Assembly: GCA_020850785.1 (NCBI GenBank) | Contig: JADZDZ010000255.1 | Coordinates: 1 to 8,132, forward strand | Direction of reading: 5' to 3' | DNA from: Candidatus Sumerlaeota bacterium | GTDB taxonomy: Bacteria; Sumerlaeota; Sumerlaeia; SLMS01 | DNA length: 8,132 nucleotides | Shown: one piece after another, positions 1 to 5,993 of the stretch | How positions within the stretch are numbered: the first letter of the stretch is position 1 | How the letters are laid out: each line of letters starts with the position of its first letter | The notes under the pieces: generated by a model | Databases searched by the model: none | What the model saw: the letters and a program-made list of their open reading frames with translations, nothing else | What the model was told of the DNA's origin: nothing | Made by a program: the position numbers and the translations under genes

Positions 1-544
1 CCTTCGTCATCTGCATCAGCGGCGCATGGATGTGAAATCGTGATTCACCGGTGACGCCCGCCTTCGTCGCAAGGTTCGCCATGTTTTCAAAGGCGCGGAT
101 GAATTCGGGGCGGCAGTCGGGATAGCCGCTGTAGTCCAACGCGTTCACGCCGATATAAATGTCGCTGGCGCCAAGGACTTCCGCCCATGCCAGCGCGAAG
201 GAGAGAAAGATCGTGTTTCGCGCGGGCACGTAGGTGATGGGAATTCCGTCGCCAATTTCATCGGCGCTGCGCGACTTCGGAACATTCACGTCATCGGTAA
301 GCGCGGACCCGCCGAAGGCACGAAGGTCGATGCGCGCCGTGCGATGCTGCAGGGCACCCAGCGCCTTCGCAACCGCCGCCGCCGCGCGGAGCTCCACGTC
401 GTGGCGCTGGCCGTAGTCGAACGACAGCGCGTGGCGGTCAAAGCCATCCGCGTGCGCGATGGCGAGGCACGTCGTCGAATCAAGTCCTCCGCTGAGGAGA
501 ACGACGGCCCTTTTCTTCGTGGTTGTGGAGGGAACGCTTGCCAT
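1..544 (-). CDS. queC: 7-cyano-7-deazaguanine synthase (QueC), 3' end beyond the window
   Basis: QueC is a cytoplasmic enzyme that uses ATP and ammonia to convert 7-carboxy-7-deazaguanine to preQ0, a step towards queuosine in tRNA. The 181 visible residues open with an ATP-pyrophosphatase P-loop, SGGLDST (residues 18-24). They continue with YGQRH (44-48), YVPARN (105-110) and NALDYSGYPDCRPEF (134-148), all QueC signatures. The family is usually about 220-235 residues, so roughly the last 40-50, including the C-terminal zinc-binding cysteines, lie left of base 1. The gene is cut by the window and shows no sign of being broken. The ATG at 544 puts the P-loop at the usual distance from the N-terminus, and no other ATG fits, but no clear Shine-Dalgarno precedes it. 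It is divergent from queF, which acts on its product. Identity is near certain; the exact start is less so. Confidence 0.95.
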   Translation of the reverse strand, partial: MASVPSTTTKKRAVVLLSGGLDSTTCLAIAHADGFDRHALSFDYGQRHDVELRAAAAVAKALGALQHRTARIDLRAFGGSALTDDVNVPKSRSADEIGDGIPITYVPARNTIFLSFALAWAEVLGASDIYIGVNALDYSGYPDCRPEFIRAFENMANLATKAGVTGESRFHIHAPLMQMTK

Positions 545-563
545 GGGTGCTGCGACGGGGGGA

Positions 564-592
564 AATGTGCGCGGCGCGGCGGCGGCTGTCAA
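564..592 (-). promoter_or_regulatory. Possible sigma70-type promoter for queC
   Basis: On the minus strand a perfect -35 hexamer TTGACA (592 to 587) is followed after 17 bases by CACATT (569 to 564), a weak -10 matching the consensus at 3 of 6 positions. Transcription would start near 557, giving queC a leader of about a dozen bases, which fits the lack of a clear ribosome binding site. The organism's promoter consensus is unknown, so this is only a suggestion. Confidence 0.22.
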
Positions 593-613
593 CGGTCAGG
601 CCGGGAATACTTT

Positions 614-620
614 GGAAAGG
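614..620 (+). promoter_or_regulatory. Ribosome binding site of queF
   Basis: GGAAAGG lies 8 bases before the ATG at 629. It supports that start over the longer in-frame reading back to 344, most of which lies opposite queC. The same GGAAAGG heptamer, at 7-base spacing, precedes the DNA glycosylase gene at 4447. Confidence 0.6.
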
Positions 621-628
621 GCGATTTT

Positions 629-1063
629 ATGGCGCAGGCAAAACGCAAAAAAACTGGGACAAGGCTGTCTGACACCACCGGCATTACGATGCTGGGGGCG
701 GCCACGCGGGGGCCATCGCGGCGGCTTGAATCATTTCCCTTCCATCATCGCGAAAACCGCACGCGGATCATCTTCCGCTGCCAGGAGTTTTCCTGCCTCT
801 GCCCCGTGACGGGCCAGCCGGACTATGCGAAGATCGACGTGGAATACATTCCTTCGGGCCGCGCGATTGAAAGCAAGTCCTTCAAGAATTATCTGTGGTC
901 ATTCCGAAACGAAAAGGCCTTCCACGAGGACATCGTGAACAAAATCCTCAATGACGTTCATGATTTCCTGAAGCCGGAGGCGATTCGCGTGACGGGCTAC
1001 TTCAACGTGCGCGGCGGCATTGCCATCGACGTGGTGGCGGAACGGGGTTTCGGGAAGGACTAA
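629..1063 (+). CDS. queF: NADPH-dependent preQ0 reductase (QueF, short YkvM-like form)
   Basis: QueF reduces the nitrile of 7-cyano-7-deazaguanine (preQ0) to the aminomethyl group of preQ1 with two NADPH, in the cytoplasm. The 144-residue product belongs to the short single-domain (tunnelling-fold) type. The active site reads SCLCPVTGQPD (55-65): Cys58 is the expected thioimide-forming cysteine and Asp65 the expected proton donor. The NADPH-binding family motif follows as ESKSFK (81-86), then FRNEKAFHE (92-100) with the substrate-binding His-Glu pair, and RGGIAID (128-134). It is somewhat shorter at the C-terminus than the Bacillus subtilis enzyme (about 165 residues), but the catalytic core is complete. 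The ATG at 629 is chosen for its GGAAAGG site and because upstream in-frame sequence overlaps queC. The TAA interlocks with the stop codon of the opposing amidohydrolase gene. Confidence 0.95.
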   Translation: MAQAKRKKTGTRLSDTTGITMLGAATRGPSRRLESFPFHHRENRTRIIFRCQEFSCLCPVTGQPDYAKIDVEYIPSGRAIESKSFKNYLWSFRNEKAFHEDIVNKILNDVHDFLKPEAIRVTGYFNVRGGIAIDVVAERGFGKD

Positions 1064-2658
1064 TCGTCGCCGAATTTCCATTCGCCGCCGATCATGGTCT
1101 TCATCACACCAACATTCAGCAGATCGTGGGGATCGATGGCGTAGGGATCGCGGTCCAGCACGATCAGGTCTGCGAGGAATTGCGGCGCGAGCCTGCCCTG
1201 TCTGTCCTCCATCCCGGCGGCCCACGCGGGACCTTCCGTGTAGCCGCGAATGGCCTCGTCCACGGTTAGGCGCGTTTCGGGATACCAGCCTTCCGCGCCC
1301 GGTGATCCATCGGCGCGACGCCTCGTAACGGCGGCGTGGATGCCCTTGAATGGTTCAAAGGGTTCCACGGGTGAATCGCTGCCGAAGGCAACATGAACGC
1401 CCTGATCAATCTGGATGCGTGCGTTGTAGGCGAGCCGCGAGCGCGCCCCCCAGTAGCGATCCGCAACGGGATAATCGGACGTGGCGTGGATCGGTTGGAA
1501 GGAGCCGATGATCTGCAGTTCCGCAAGGCGGGCGGCATCATCGGGATGGATGATCTGAACATGTTCGATGCGGTGGCGCATGGCGGACGGCGGCACGCCG
1601 CGTTTGGCTTCGTCGCGGCGCACCTCTTCATAAACGTCCAGCACGTGGCGCACGGCCTCATCGCCGATGGCGTGAATGGTGGAGGGGAAGCCCTTCCGGC
1701 TCGCCTCAAGGACGGCGGGAAGCATTTCCGCCTTGCTGGTGACGATCATGCCGCGGTTGAGCGGCTGGCCCTCGTAGGGTTCAACCATCTGTGCCGTCAT
1801 GGGACCAAGCGCGCCGTCCGCGAAAATCTTCAGGCCGCCAAGGCGCAGCCAGTCATCGCCGAAGCCCGAACGCAACCGCAACTCATGGGCGTGGTGTATA
1901 TACGGGACGTTGATGTGCTTCAGGATTCGCAGTCCAAGGGTGCCGCGCTGGTGGAGCAACTGCATCGCCTCGAACGCAAGGTTCCAGTCGTAGTCGTGCA
2001 GCCCCGTCAGGCCGGAGCGCCACGCAAGCTCCTGCGCCTCCTCCATGGCCGCAGCCACGGCTTCCGCTTCCATCGTGGGAATCGCGCGATAAACGACGCT
2101 GTTGGCTTCCTCCAGCAGGAGGCCCGTTGCATTTCCCTTCGCGTCCCGCTGAATTTCCCCGCCCTTGGGGTTTGCAGTGCTGGCAGTGACACCGGCGACC
2201 TTCAGCGCCATCGAATTCACCCACACCGCATGGCCGCTGCGCGCGGAAAGGTAGACGGGATTGTTGGGCGTGACGGCATCAAGGTCCGCCGCCGTGGGAA
2301 ATTCACCGCCGGGCCACACGCCCTGCGCCCAGCCGAAGCCCTGAAGCCATTCACCGGGTTTGGCGTTGCGCGCCGCCTCCGCAACGCGCCGCACCGCTTC
2401 CTCCTTCGTCGGCACATCCATCAGGTTGATGCGAGAAAGATTGATGGCGGTTTGCTCCCAGTGGATGTGCGCGTCGATCAGGCCGGGAATCACCGTGGCC
2501 CCCTGCAGGTCCTCCACGATTGTGTGGCGGTCCGCCAGCGCACGAACGTCATCGCCGCCAACGGCAACAATCCGTTCGCCATCAATGGCGATGGTTGTCG
2601 CGCGCGGGTTGTTCTCGTCAAGTGTGTGGATGATTGCGTTCGTTAGAATGCGATCCAT
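1060..2658 (-). CDS. YtcJ-like metal-dependent amidohydrolase (amidohydrolase 3 family)
   Basis: This 532-residue protein is a complete member of the amidohydrolase superfamily, YtcJ-like branch, which hydrolyses amide or ester-type bonds in a metal-dependent TIM barrel. Visible parts are the N-terminal beta-sandwich half (1-58) and the first metal motif GLIDAHIHW with His64 and His66. Lys277 in GGLKIFADGA is a candidate metal-bridging lysine. His329 (IHAIGD), His366 (RIEHV) and catalytic-type Asp428 (GSDSPV) follow, then the C-terminal sandwich strand LADLIVLDRDP (495-505). No signal peptide is visible, so it is probably cytoplasmic. The substrate cannot be told from sequence; members of this family act on varied N-acyl, N-formyl or cyclic compounds, so I give no gene symbol. 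It is the last gene of the MoxR operon, 9 nt after its neighbour, and its TAG interlocks with the queF stop. Confidence 0.9.
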   Translation of the reverse strand: MDRILTNAIIHTLDENNPRATTIAIDGERIVAVGGDDVRALADRHTIVEDLQGATVIPGLIDAHIHWEQTAINLSRINLMDVPTKEEAVRRVAEAARNAKPGEWLQGFGWAQGVWPGGEFPTAADLDAVTPNNPVYLSARSGHAVWVNSMALKVAGVTASTANPKGGEIQRDAKGNATGLLLEEANSVVYRAIPTMEAEAVAAAMEEAQELAWRSGLTGLHDYDWNLAFEAMQLLHQRGTLGLRILKHINVPYIHHAHELRLRSGFGDDWLRLGGLKIFADGALGPMTAQMVEPYEGQPLNRGMIVTSKAEMLPAVLEASRKGFPSTIHAIGDEAVRHVLDVYEEVRRDEAKRGVPPSAMRHRIEHVQIIHPDDAARLAELQIIGSFQPIHATSDYPVADRYWGARSRLAYNARIQIDQGVHVAFGSDSPVEPFEPFKGIHAAVTRRRADGSPGAEGWYPETRLTVDEAIRGYTEGPAWAAGMEDRQGRLAPQFLADLIVLDRDPYAIDPHDLLNVGVMKTMIGGEWKFGDD

Positions 2659-2665
2659 GGGTGAA

Positions 2666-2669
2666 TCCT
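2666..2669 (-). promoter_or_regulatory. Ribosome binding site of the amidohydrolase, overlapping the upstream stop codon
   Basis: On the minus strand the stop of the membrane-protein gene reads TAG and runs into GA, so AGGA (2669 to 2666) shares two bases with the stop codon. It lies 7 bases before the ATG at 2658. Ribosomes ending the upstream gene would finish on this site, consistent with translational coupling. Confidence 0.55.
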
Positions 2670-3423
2670 ATGCTGATAGAAATGCGATGTGGATGGTGAT
2701 GCACGCAGTGCTGATGGCGAGCGTCAGTCCCGCCAGTGCGAAGGGAATTCCGCGATGCTTCAAGCTCTGGGTCAACACCTGACCAATTCCGACAACGGCC
2801 AGGGTGCATGTGGTGAACGCGCCCATCAGGATGCCCGCCACGATGGAAAGCTCCATGAACTTGGAGGAGTAGCTCTGCGCCAGCAGCAGCGGAAGAAGGA
2901 GCAGCACCAAACCGTTGATCATGGCAAAGTAGCACTTCCCATTCAATGCGGGATTGATGGCGCGCACCGATGGTTTCAGGGAAACAAAATCGAGCATGGC
3001 CTGCAGGTATTCCGATTCGCCCACATCCATCAACTGGAAGTCCCTGCACTGCACCGCCAGCCGCGCGGCAAGGCCCTTGGCGTGCGGCTGAAACTGCACG
3101 TCAACCAGCAGCTTCGTCGTCTCGAACGGGTAGTCCGTCATGATGGAATTGCCGGGGCGGCGGGTGACGCGTTCGGCCTTCATGGTGTTCATGTTGCCAG
3201 TCTTGATGAGCTTGAATCCATCCGCCAGCAGCCGCTTCTGCAGGTGCTCGCGAATTTGCTCCAAGGAATAGCCCGCGAAGAAATGGTCGCGCATCGCGCG
3301 CAGTTTTCCCTGCGGCCCTCTTACGAAGATGCAGATGAACGTGCTCAGCACAATGCCCGCCAGATTTGGCGTGAAGGCCACCACCATCATCAGGACGTAT
3401 TCGGGTCCGTCGCCGAAATTCAT
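2668..3423 (-). CDS. Unrecognised four-helix membrane protein in a MoxR operon
   Basis: I do not recognise a family for this 251-residue protein. A hydrophobic segment (about 10-34) is followed by a soluble region of about 130 residues (35-164). Three further hydrophobic segments lie at about 165-185 (with a run of seven leucines and prolines), 190-215 and 225-249, and the protein ends right after the last. The soluble region is mixed: a basic stretch with LEQIREHLQKRLL (54-66), then KAERVTRRP (82-90) and TTKLLVDVQFQP (102-113), probably beta-rich. No catalytic motif or lipobox is evident. The ATG at 3423 starts 1 nt after the MoxR stop; an open reading back to 3564 exists but lies inside the MoxR gene in another frame. 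No good Shine-Dalgarno is seen, so translation probably depends on coupling. Its position suggests work with, or on behalf of, the ATPase; that is inference from context alone. Confidence 0.8.
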   Translation of the reverse strand: MNFGDGPEYVLMMVVAFTPNLAGIVLSTFICIFVRGPQGKLRAMRDHFFAGYSLEQIREHLQKRLLADGFKLIKTGNMNTMKAERVTRRPGNSIMTDYPFETTKLLVDVQFQPHAKGLAARLAVQCRDFQLMDVGESEYLQAMLDFVSLKPSVRAINPALNGKCYFAMINGLVLLLLPLLLAQSYSSKFMELSIVAGILMGAFTTCTLAVVGIGQVLTQSLKHRGIPFALAGLTLAISTACITIHIAFLSA

Positions 3424-3424
3424 C

Positions 3425-4375
3425 TTACACGGGAACCGCGACTTCGCCGAGGATATTGCGGATGGCGGACTCATCCTCGTGGTGGCTGAAGCCGGCGGTT
3501 TCGAAAGTCCGCGCGATCTGCACGCGATGCGCCAGCACCGGAACCGCAAGCGCCTTGATGTCATCAGGGGTTACAAAATCGCGGCCACGCACGGCGGCAA
3601 GCGCCTGTGCGCAGCGGCGAAGCGCGATCGCCCCACGGGTGGAGACGCCGATCTCGAACTGCCTGCTGTTGCGCGTGGCTTCCGCGATGCGCACGATGTA
3701 TTCCAGCAAGTCGTCATCAACCCGGATGCGCATGGCGAAATCCTGCATGGCGATGACTTCGTCTTCGGTCAGCACCGCCTTGACGCTGTTGTCGAGCGCC
3801 GTCATGTGCTGCTCGCGCAACACCTGCACTTCATGCGCGCGCTGCGGATAGCCGATGTGAAGCCGCAGAAGGAAGCGATCCATCTGCGATTTCGGCAGCG
3901 GAAACGTGCCGTGAAATTCCACGGGATTCTGCGTTGCGAGGACGATGAAGGGGCGCGGCAGCGGATAGACATGGCGGTCGATGGAAACCTGGCCGACATT
4001 CATTGCCTCCAGCAGGGCGCTCTGTGTCTTCGGTGTGGTGCGATTGATTTCGTCTGCGAGCACCACGTTGGCAAAAATCGGCCCCTGCCGGAATTCAAAT
4101 TCTTTCCTCGTCTGGTCGAAGATCGTCACGCCGAGGATGTCCGATGGAAGCATGTCCGACGTGAACTGGATGCGCTGGAACGAGCAGTGAATGGAGTTTG
4201 CGATCGTCAGCGCCAAAGTCGTCTTGCCGACGCCGGGAACGTCCTCCAGCAGCACATGCCCGCGGGCGAGCAACGCCACCAGACACAACTCCACAATATC
4301 ATCCTTGCCGTGAATGATGCTCGTGATGTTCTTGGAAAGCGCCTGAAGTTTTTGGGTGAATTCTGCCGGCACCAT
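3425..4375 (-). CDS. MoxR-family AAA+ ATPase
   Basis: MoxR ATPases are cytoplasmic AAA+ chaperone-like proteins that use ATP hydrolysis to help assemble or activate partner complexes, often with von Willebrand A proteins. From the ATG at 4375 the product has 316 residues, the usual size. Walker A is GVGKT (48-52, after LLEDVP), Walker B is VVLADEINR with Asp108-Glu109, and sensor 1 is ATQNP with Asn150. The MoxR-typical FPLPKSQMDRF and the C-terminal lid with STRG (Arg247), FVTPDDIKALAVPVLAHR also match. A GTG at 4411 would add 12 residues, but no ribosome site precedes it. A GGAGG lies 17 bases before the ATG, which is rather far, so the start is uncertain. The gene heads a leftward operon. 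The following gene is neither DUF58 nor VWA, so this is an orphan MoxR as far as the window shows. Confidence 0.93.
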   Translation of the reverse strand: MVPAEFTQKLQALSKNITSIIHGKDDIVELCLVALLARGHVLLEDVPGVGKTTLALTIANSIHCSFQRIQFTSDMLPSDILGVTIFDQTRKEFEFRQGPIFANVVLADEINRTTPKTQSALLEAMNVGQVSIDRHVYPLPRPFIVLATQNPVEFHGTFPLPKSQMDRFLLRLHIGYPQRAHEVQVLREQHMTALDNSVKAVLTEDEVIAMQDFAMRIRVDDDLLEYIVRIAEATRNSRQFEIGVSTRGAIALRRCAQALAAVRGRDFVTPDDIKALAVPVLAHRVQIARTFETAGFSHHEDESAIRNILGEVAVPV

Positions 4376-4414
4376 GAAATCTGTTCGAAAGACCTCCGCC
4401 TTGCGATTCACTTG

Positions 4415-4443
4415 ATGAGCACGGTGGGAGGCGGAAAGGTCAA
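4415..4443 (-). promoter_or_regulatory. Possible promoter for the MoxR operon
   Basis: On the minus strand TTGACC (4443 to 4438) stands 17 bases before GCTCAT (4420 to 4415), a poor -10 with 3 of 6 matches. Transcription from it would begin near 4408, downstream of the alternative GTG start at 4411, and would favour the ATG at 4375. The -35 overlaps the ribosome site of the divergent glycosylase gene. Weak evidence. Confidence 0.18.
4433..4439 (+). promoter_or_regulatory. Ribosome binding site supporting the GTG start of the DNA glycosylase
   Basis: GGAAAGG lies 7 bases before the GTG at 4447 and is the reason for choosing that non-ATG codon. No ATG occurs in this frame before the conserved domain begins. 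The heptamer is identical to the queF site. Confidence 0.55.
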
Positions 4444-4446
4444 GCT

Positions 4447-5097
4447 GTGAAACCCGCCGGAAAGCATCCCCGCCTGCCGCAACGGCCCCATGCGGCGTTG
4501 AGGCACCTGCGCGCCGCAGACCCGCTGCTGGCGCGTGCCATCGAGCGCGTGGGGGCGTTCAAGCTCCCGACGTCGCGCCCCGCCACGTTCTACTCGTTAT
4601 GCCGGGCAATCATCGGCCAGCAGCTTTCCACGACGGTTGCGGGCGCCATCGCCTCGCGCTTCGTGACGCTTTGCGGGGAGGGTGAACAGGTTGCGCCGAA
4701 ATCCGTCCTGAAACTGTCCGACGAACAATTGCGGGCCGTGGGACTGTCGGGCGCGAAGACGCGCAGCGTGCGGTCGCTGGCGGAATTCTGGCAGCGGGAG
4801 AAACTGACGCACGAACGCTTGGAACAAATGCACGACGACGAGTTGATCGACTATCTGACGCAGGTGAAGGGGATCGGCCCCTGGACTGTGAAGATGATCC
4901 TGATCTTCAGCCTGCGAAGGCCCGACGTCATGCCGCATGAGGACCTGGGTGTGCGCGTGGGAATCAGGAAAATTCACCGCATGAAGGAAATGCCAACGCC
5001 GAAGGAAGCGATCGCAATCGCGGAAAAATGGGCGCCCTATCGCAGCGTCGCGTCATGGTACTGCTGGCAGGTGATACCGATGAAGGAATTCGATTAG
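4447..5097 (+). CDS. DNA-3-methyladenine glycosylase II-type (AlkA-like, HhH-GPD family)
   Basis: The predicted role is base excision repair: cleaving the N-glycosidic bond of alkylated purines and leaving an abasic site. The 216-residue protein carries the HhH-GPD fold. RAIIGQQLST (53-62) is the AlkA-type first conserved helix. LRAVGLSGAKTRSVRSLA (95-112) matches the usual 'G.s..K...i..lA' motif. The helix-hairpin-helix is LTQVKGIGPWTVKMIL (137-152), and HEDLGVR (164-170) holds the predicted catalytic Asp166. APYRSVASWYCW (196-207) is the standard C-terminal motif. Proline 145, where Nth and OGG1-type enzymes have lysine after the hairpin, indicates a monofunctional glycosylase without lyase activity. 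It lacks the extra N-terminal domain of the 282-residue E. coli AlkA, like many short bacterial homologues. The start is GTG. Its TAG interlocks with the stop of the opposing phosphatase gene. Confidence 0.9.
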   Translation: MKPAGKHPRLPQRPHAALRHLRAADPLLARAIERVGAFKLPTSRPATFYSLCRAIIGQQLSTTVAGAIASRFVTLCGEGEQVAPKSVLKLSDEQLRAVGLSGAKTRSVRSLAEFWQREKLTHERLEQMHDDELIDYLTQVKGIGPWTVKMILIFSLRRPDVMPHEDLGVRVGIRKIHRMKEMPTPKEAIAIAEKWAPYRSVASWYCWQVIPMKEFD

Positions 5098-5909
5098 GGG
5101 GGAAACGTCAACGCGCCCCCTTCGCACGTAATCGCGCGAAGAAGTTCGTCGTGAATCCTTCCGTTGCTGGCGACGCTCCGTTTGCCGAACAGGTCAAACT
5201 TCTCGTCCTTGGCGAAGCCCGTGACGCGACCGCCGGCTTCCTCGACCAGCAGCGCCCCCGCGGCCATGTCCCACGGCCTCAACCCGTATTCGTAGAAACC
5301 ATCGAGGTGCCCCGCCGCCACCATCGCAAAATCCAAAGACGCGGCGCCGAGTCGCAGAATTCCCCGCGATGATTTGATGCATTCCCCCAGCATCGTCATC
5401 AGGGGTTTCACGTGGGCCGCGCGGTCGTAGGGAAATCCCGTGACGAGCAATGCGTCCTCCAGTTTGTCCCTTTCCGAAACACGAATTTGCTGCAGGTTGC
5501 GAAAGGCGCCGCCGCCGCGTGTGGCAGTGTAAAGCTCATCCAGTGCGGGCGCATAGACAACCCCGGCGATGATCTGTCCCCGGAACGAAACCCCGATGCT
5601 CACCGCGAAGAGGCGCAGTCCGTGGGCATAGTTCGTGGTTCCATCCAGCGGGTCCACGATCCACAGGTAGTCGCTCTGCTCGGCGCCGTAGCGGCCTCCC
5701 TCCTCACCCAGCACCGCGTGATCGGGAAAGGCGTGCAGAATTTCGCGGTGAATCAGCTCCTCACTTTCGCGATCGGCAATGGTCACCAGATCAATGTGAC
5801 CCTTCTTCTCATAACTTTCAAGCTTGCGAAAATACCGCATCTGGATGGCGCCCGCCTCCAGCGCGATACGGCGTGCAGTGGCAATGATGGCATCGTATTC
5901 GTGTGTCAT
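5094..5909 (-). CDS. Inositol monophosphatase family phosphatase (SuhB-like)
   Basis: This 271-residue protein is a Mg2+/Li+-type sugar-phosphate phosphatase, cytoplasmic by lack of any signal. Metal and phosphate sites are all present: Asp46 in LVTIADRESE, Glu69-Glu70 in LGEEGG, the signature WIVDPLDGTTN (83-93) with Asp86 and Asp89, and the C-terminal RPWDMAAG (211-218) with Asp214. Length is normal for IMPase/SuhB. Family members hydrolyse inositol-1-phosphate, fructose-1,6-bisphosphate or histidinol phosphate, and motifs alone do not separate these, so no symbol is given. The ATG at 5909 gives the standard N-terminus. The same frame stays open to 6095, but that extension lies opposite the glycosyltransferase start and does not look like this family. 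Only a weak AGG precedes the ATG. It is divergent from the glycosyltransferase (84-bp gap) and convergent with the glycosylase. Confidence 0.92.
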   Translation of the reverse strand: MTHEYDAIIATARRIALEAGAIQMRYFRKLESYEKKGHIDLVTIADRESEELIHREILHAFPDHAVLGEEGGRYGAEQSDYLWIVDPLDGTTNYAHGLRLFAVSIGVSFRGQIIAGVVYAPALDELYTATRGGGAFRNLQQIRVSERDKLEDALLVTGFPYDRAAHVKPLMTMLGECIKSSRGILRLGAASLDFAMVAAGHLDGFYEYGLRPWDMAAGALLVEEAGGRVTGFAKDEKFDLFGKRSVASNGRIHDELLRAITCEGGALTFPP

Positions 5910-5993
5910 GAAGCCTATGGAGCGCGGACCGCCGCCGGGGAGCCATGAAAAACAGCGTTGTGCCTGTCCAATGCGGGACGATGATGCGCAGTC

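Noticed and set aside
606..611. AATACT as a -10 box for queF
   Set aside because: RNA would start within the ribosome binding site and no -35 element stands at a proper distance.
344..628. A 95-residue N-terminal extension of QueF in the same frame
   Set aside because: Most of it lies opposite queC, has an arginine-rich shadow-frame composition and no similarity to QueF; the GGAAAGG and ATG at 629 fit better.
545..628. A preQ1 riboswitch ahead of queF or queC
   Set aside because: The gap shows no convincing hairpin followed by an A-rich pseudoknot tail, and the queC leader would be too short.
1393..2646. A 417-residue plus-strand open frame
   Set aside because: It is antisense to the amidohydrolase, whose motifs are complete. 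Long antisense frames are expected in GC-rich coding DNA, and this one shows no domain.
3424..3564. A 47-residue extension of the membrane protein
   Set aside because: It lies inside the MoxR gene in another frame and is a low-complexity Arg/Ser-rich shadow. The ATG at 3423 is 1 nt after the MoxR stop.
3329..4450. A 373-residue plus-strand open frame
   Set aside because: It is antisense to the MoxR gene and crosses into the membrane-protein gene; its composition (many His, Arg, Gln) is that of a shadow frame.
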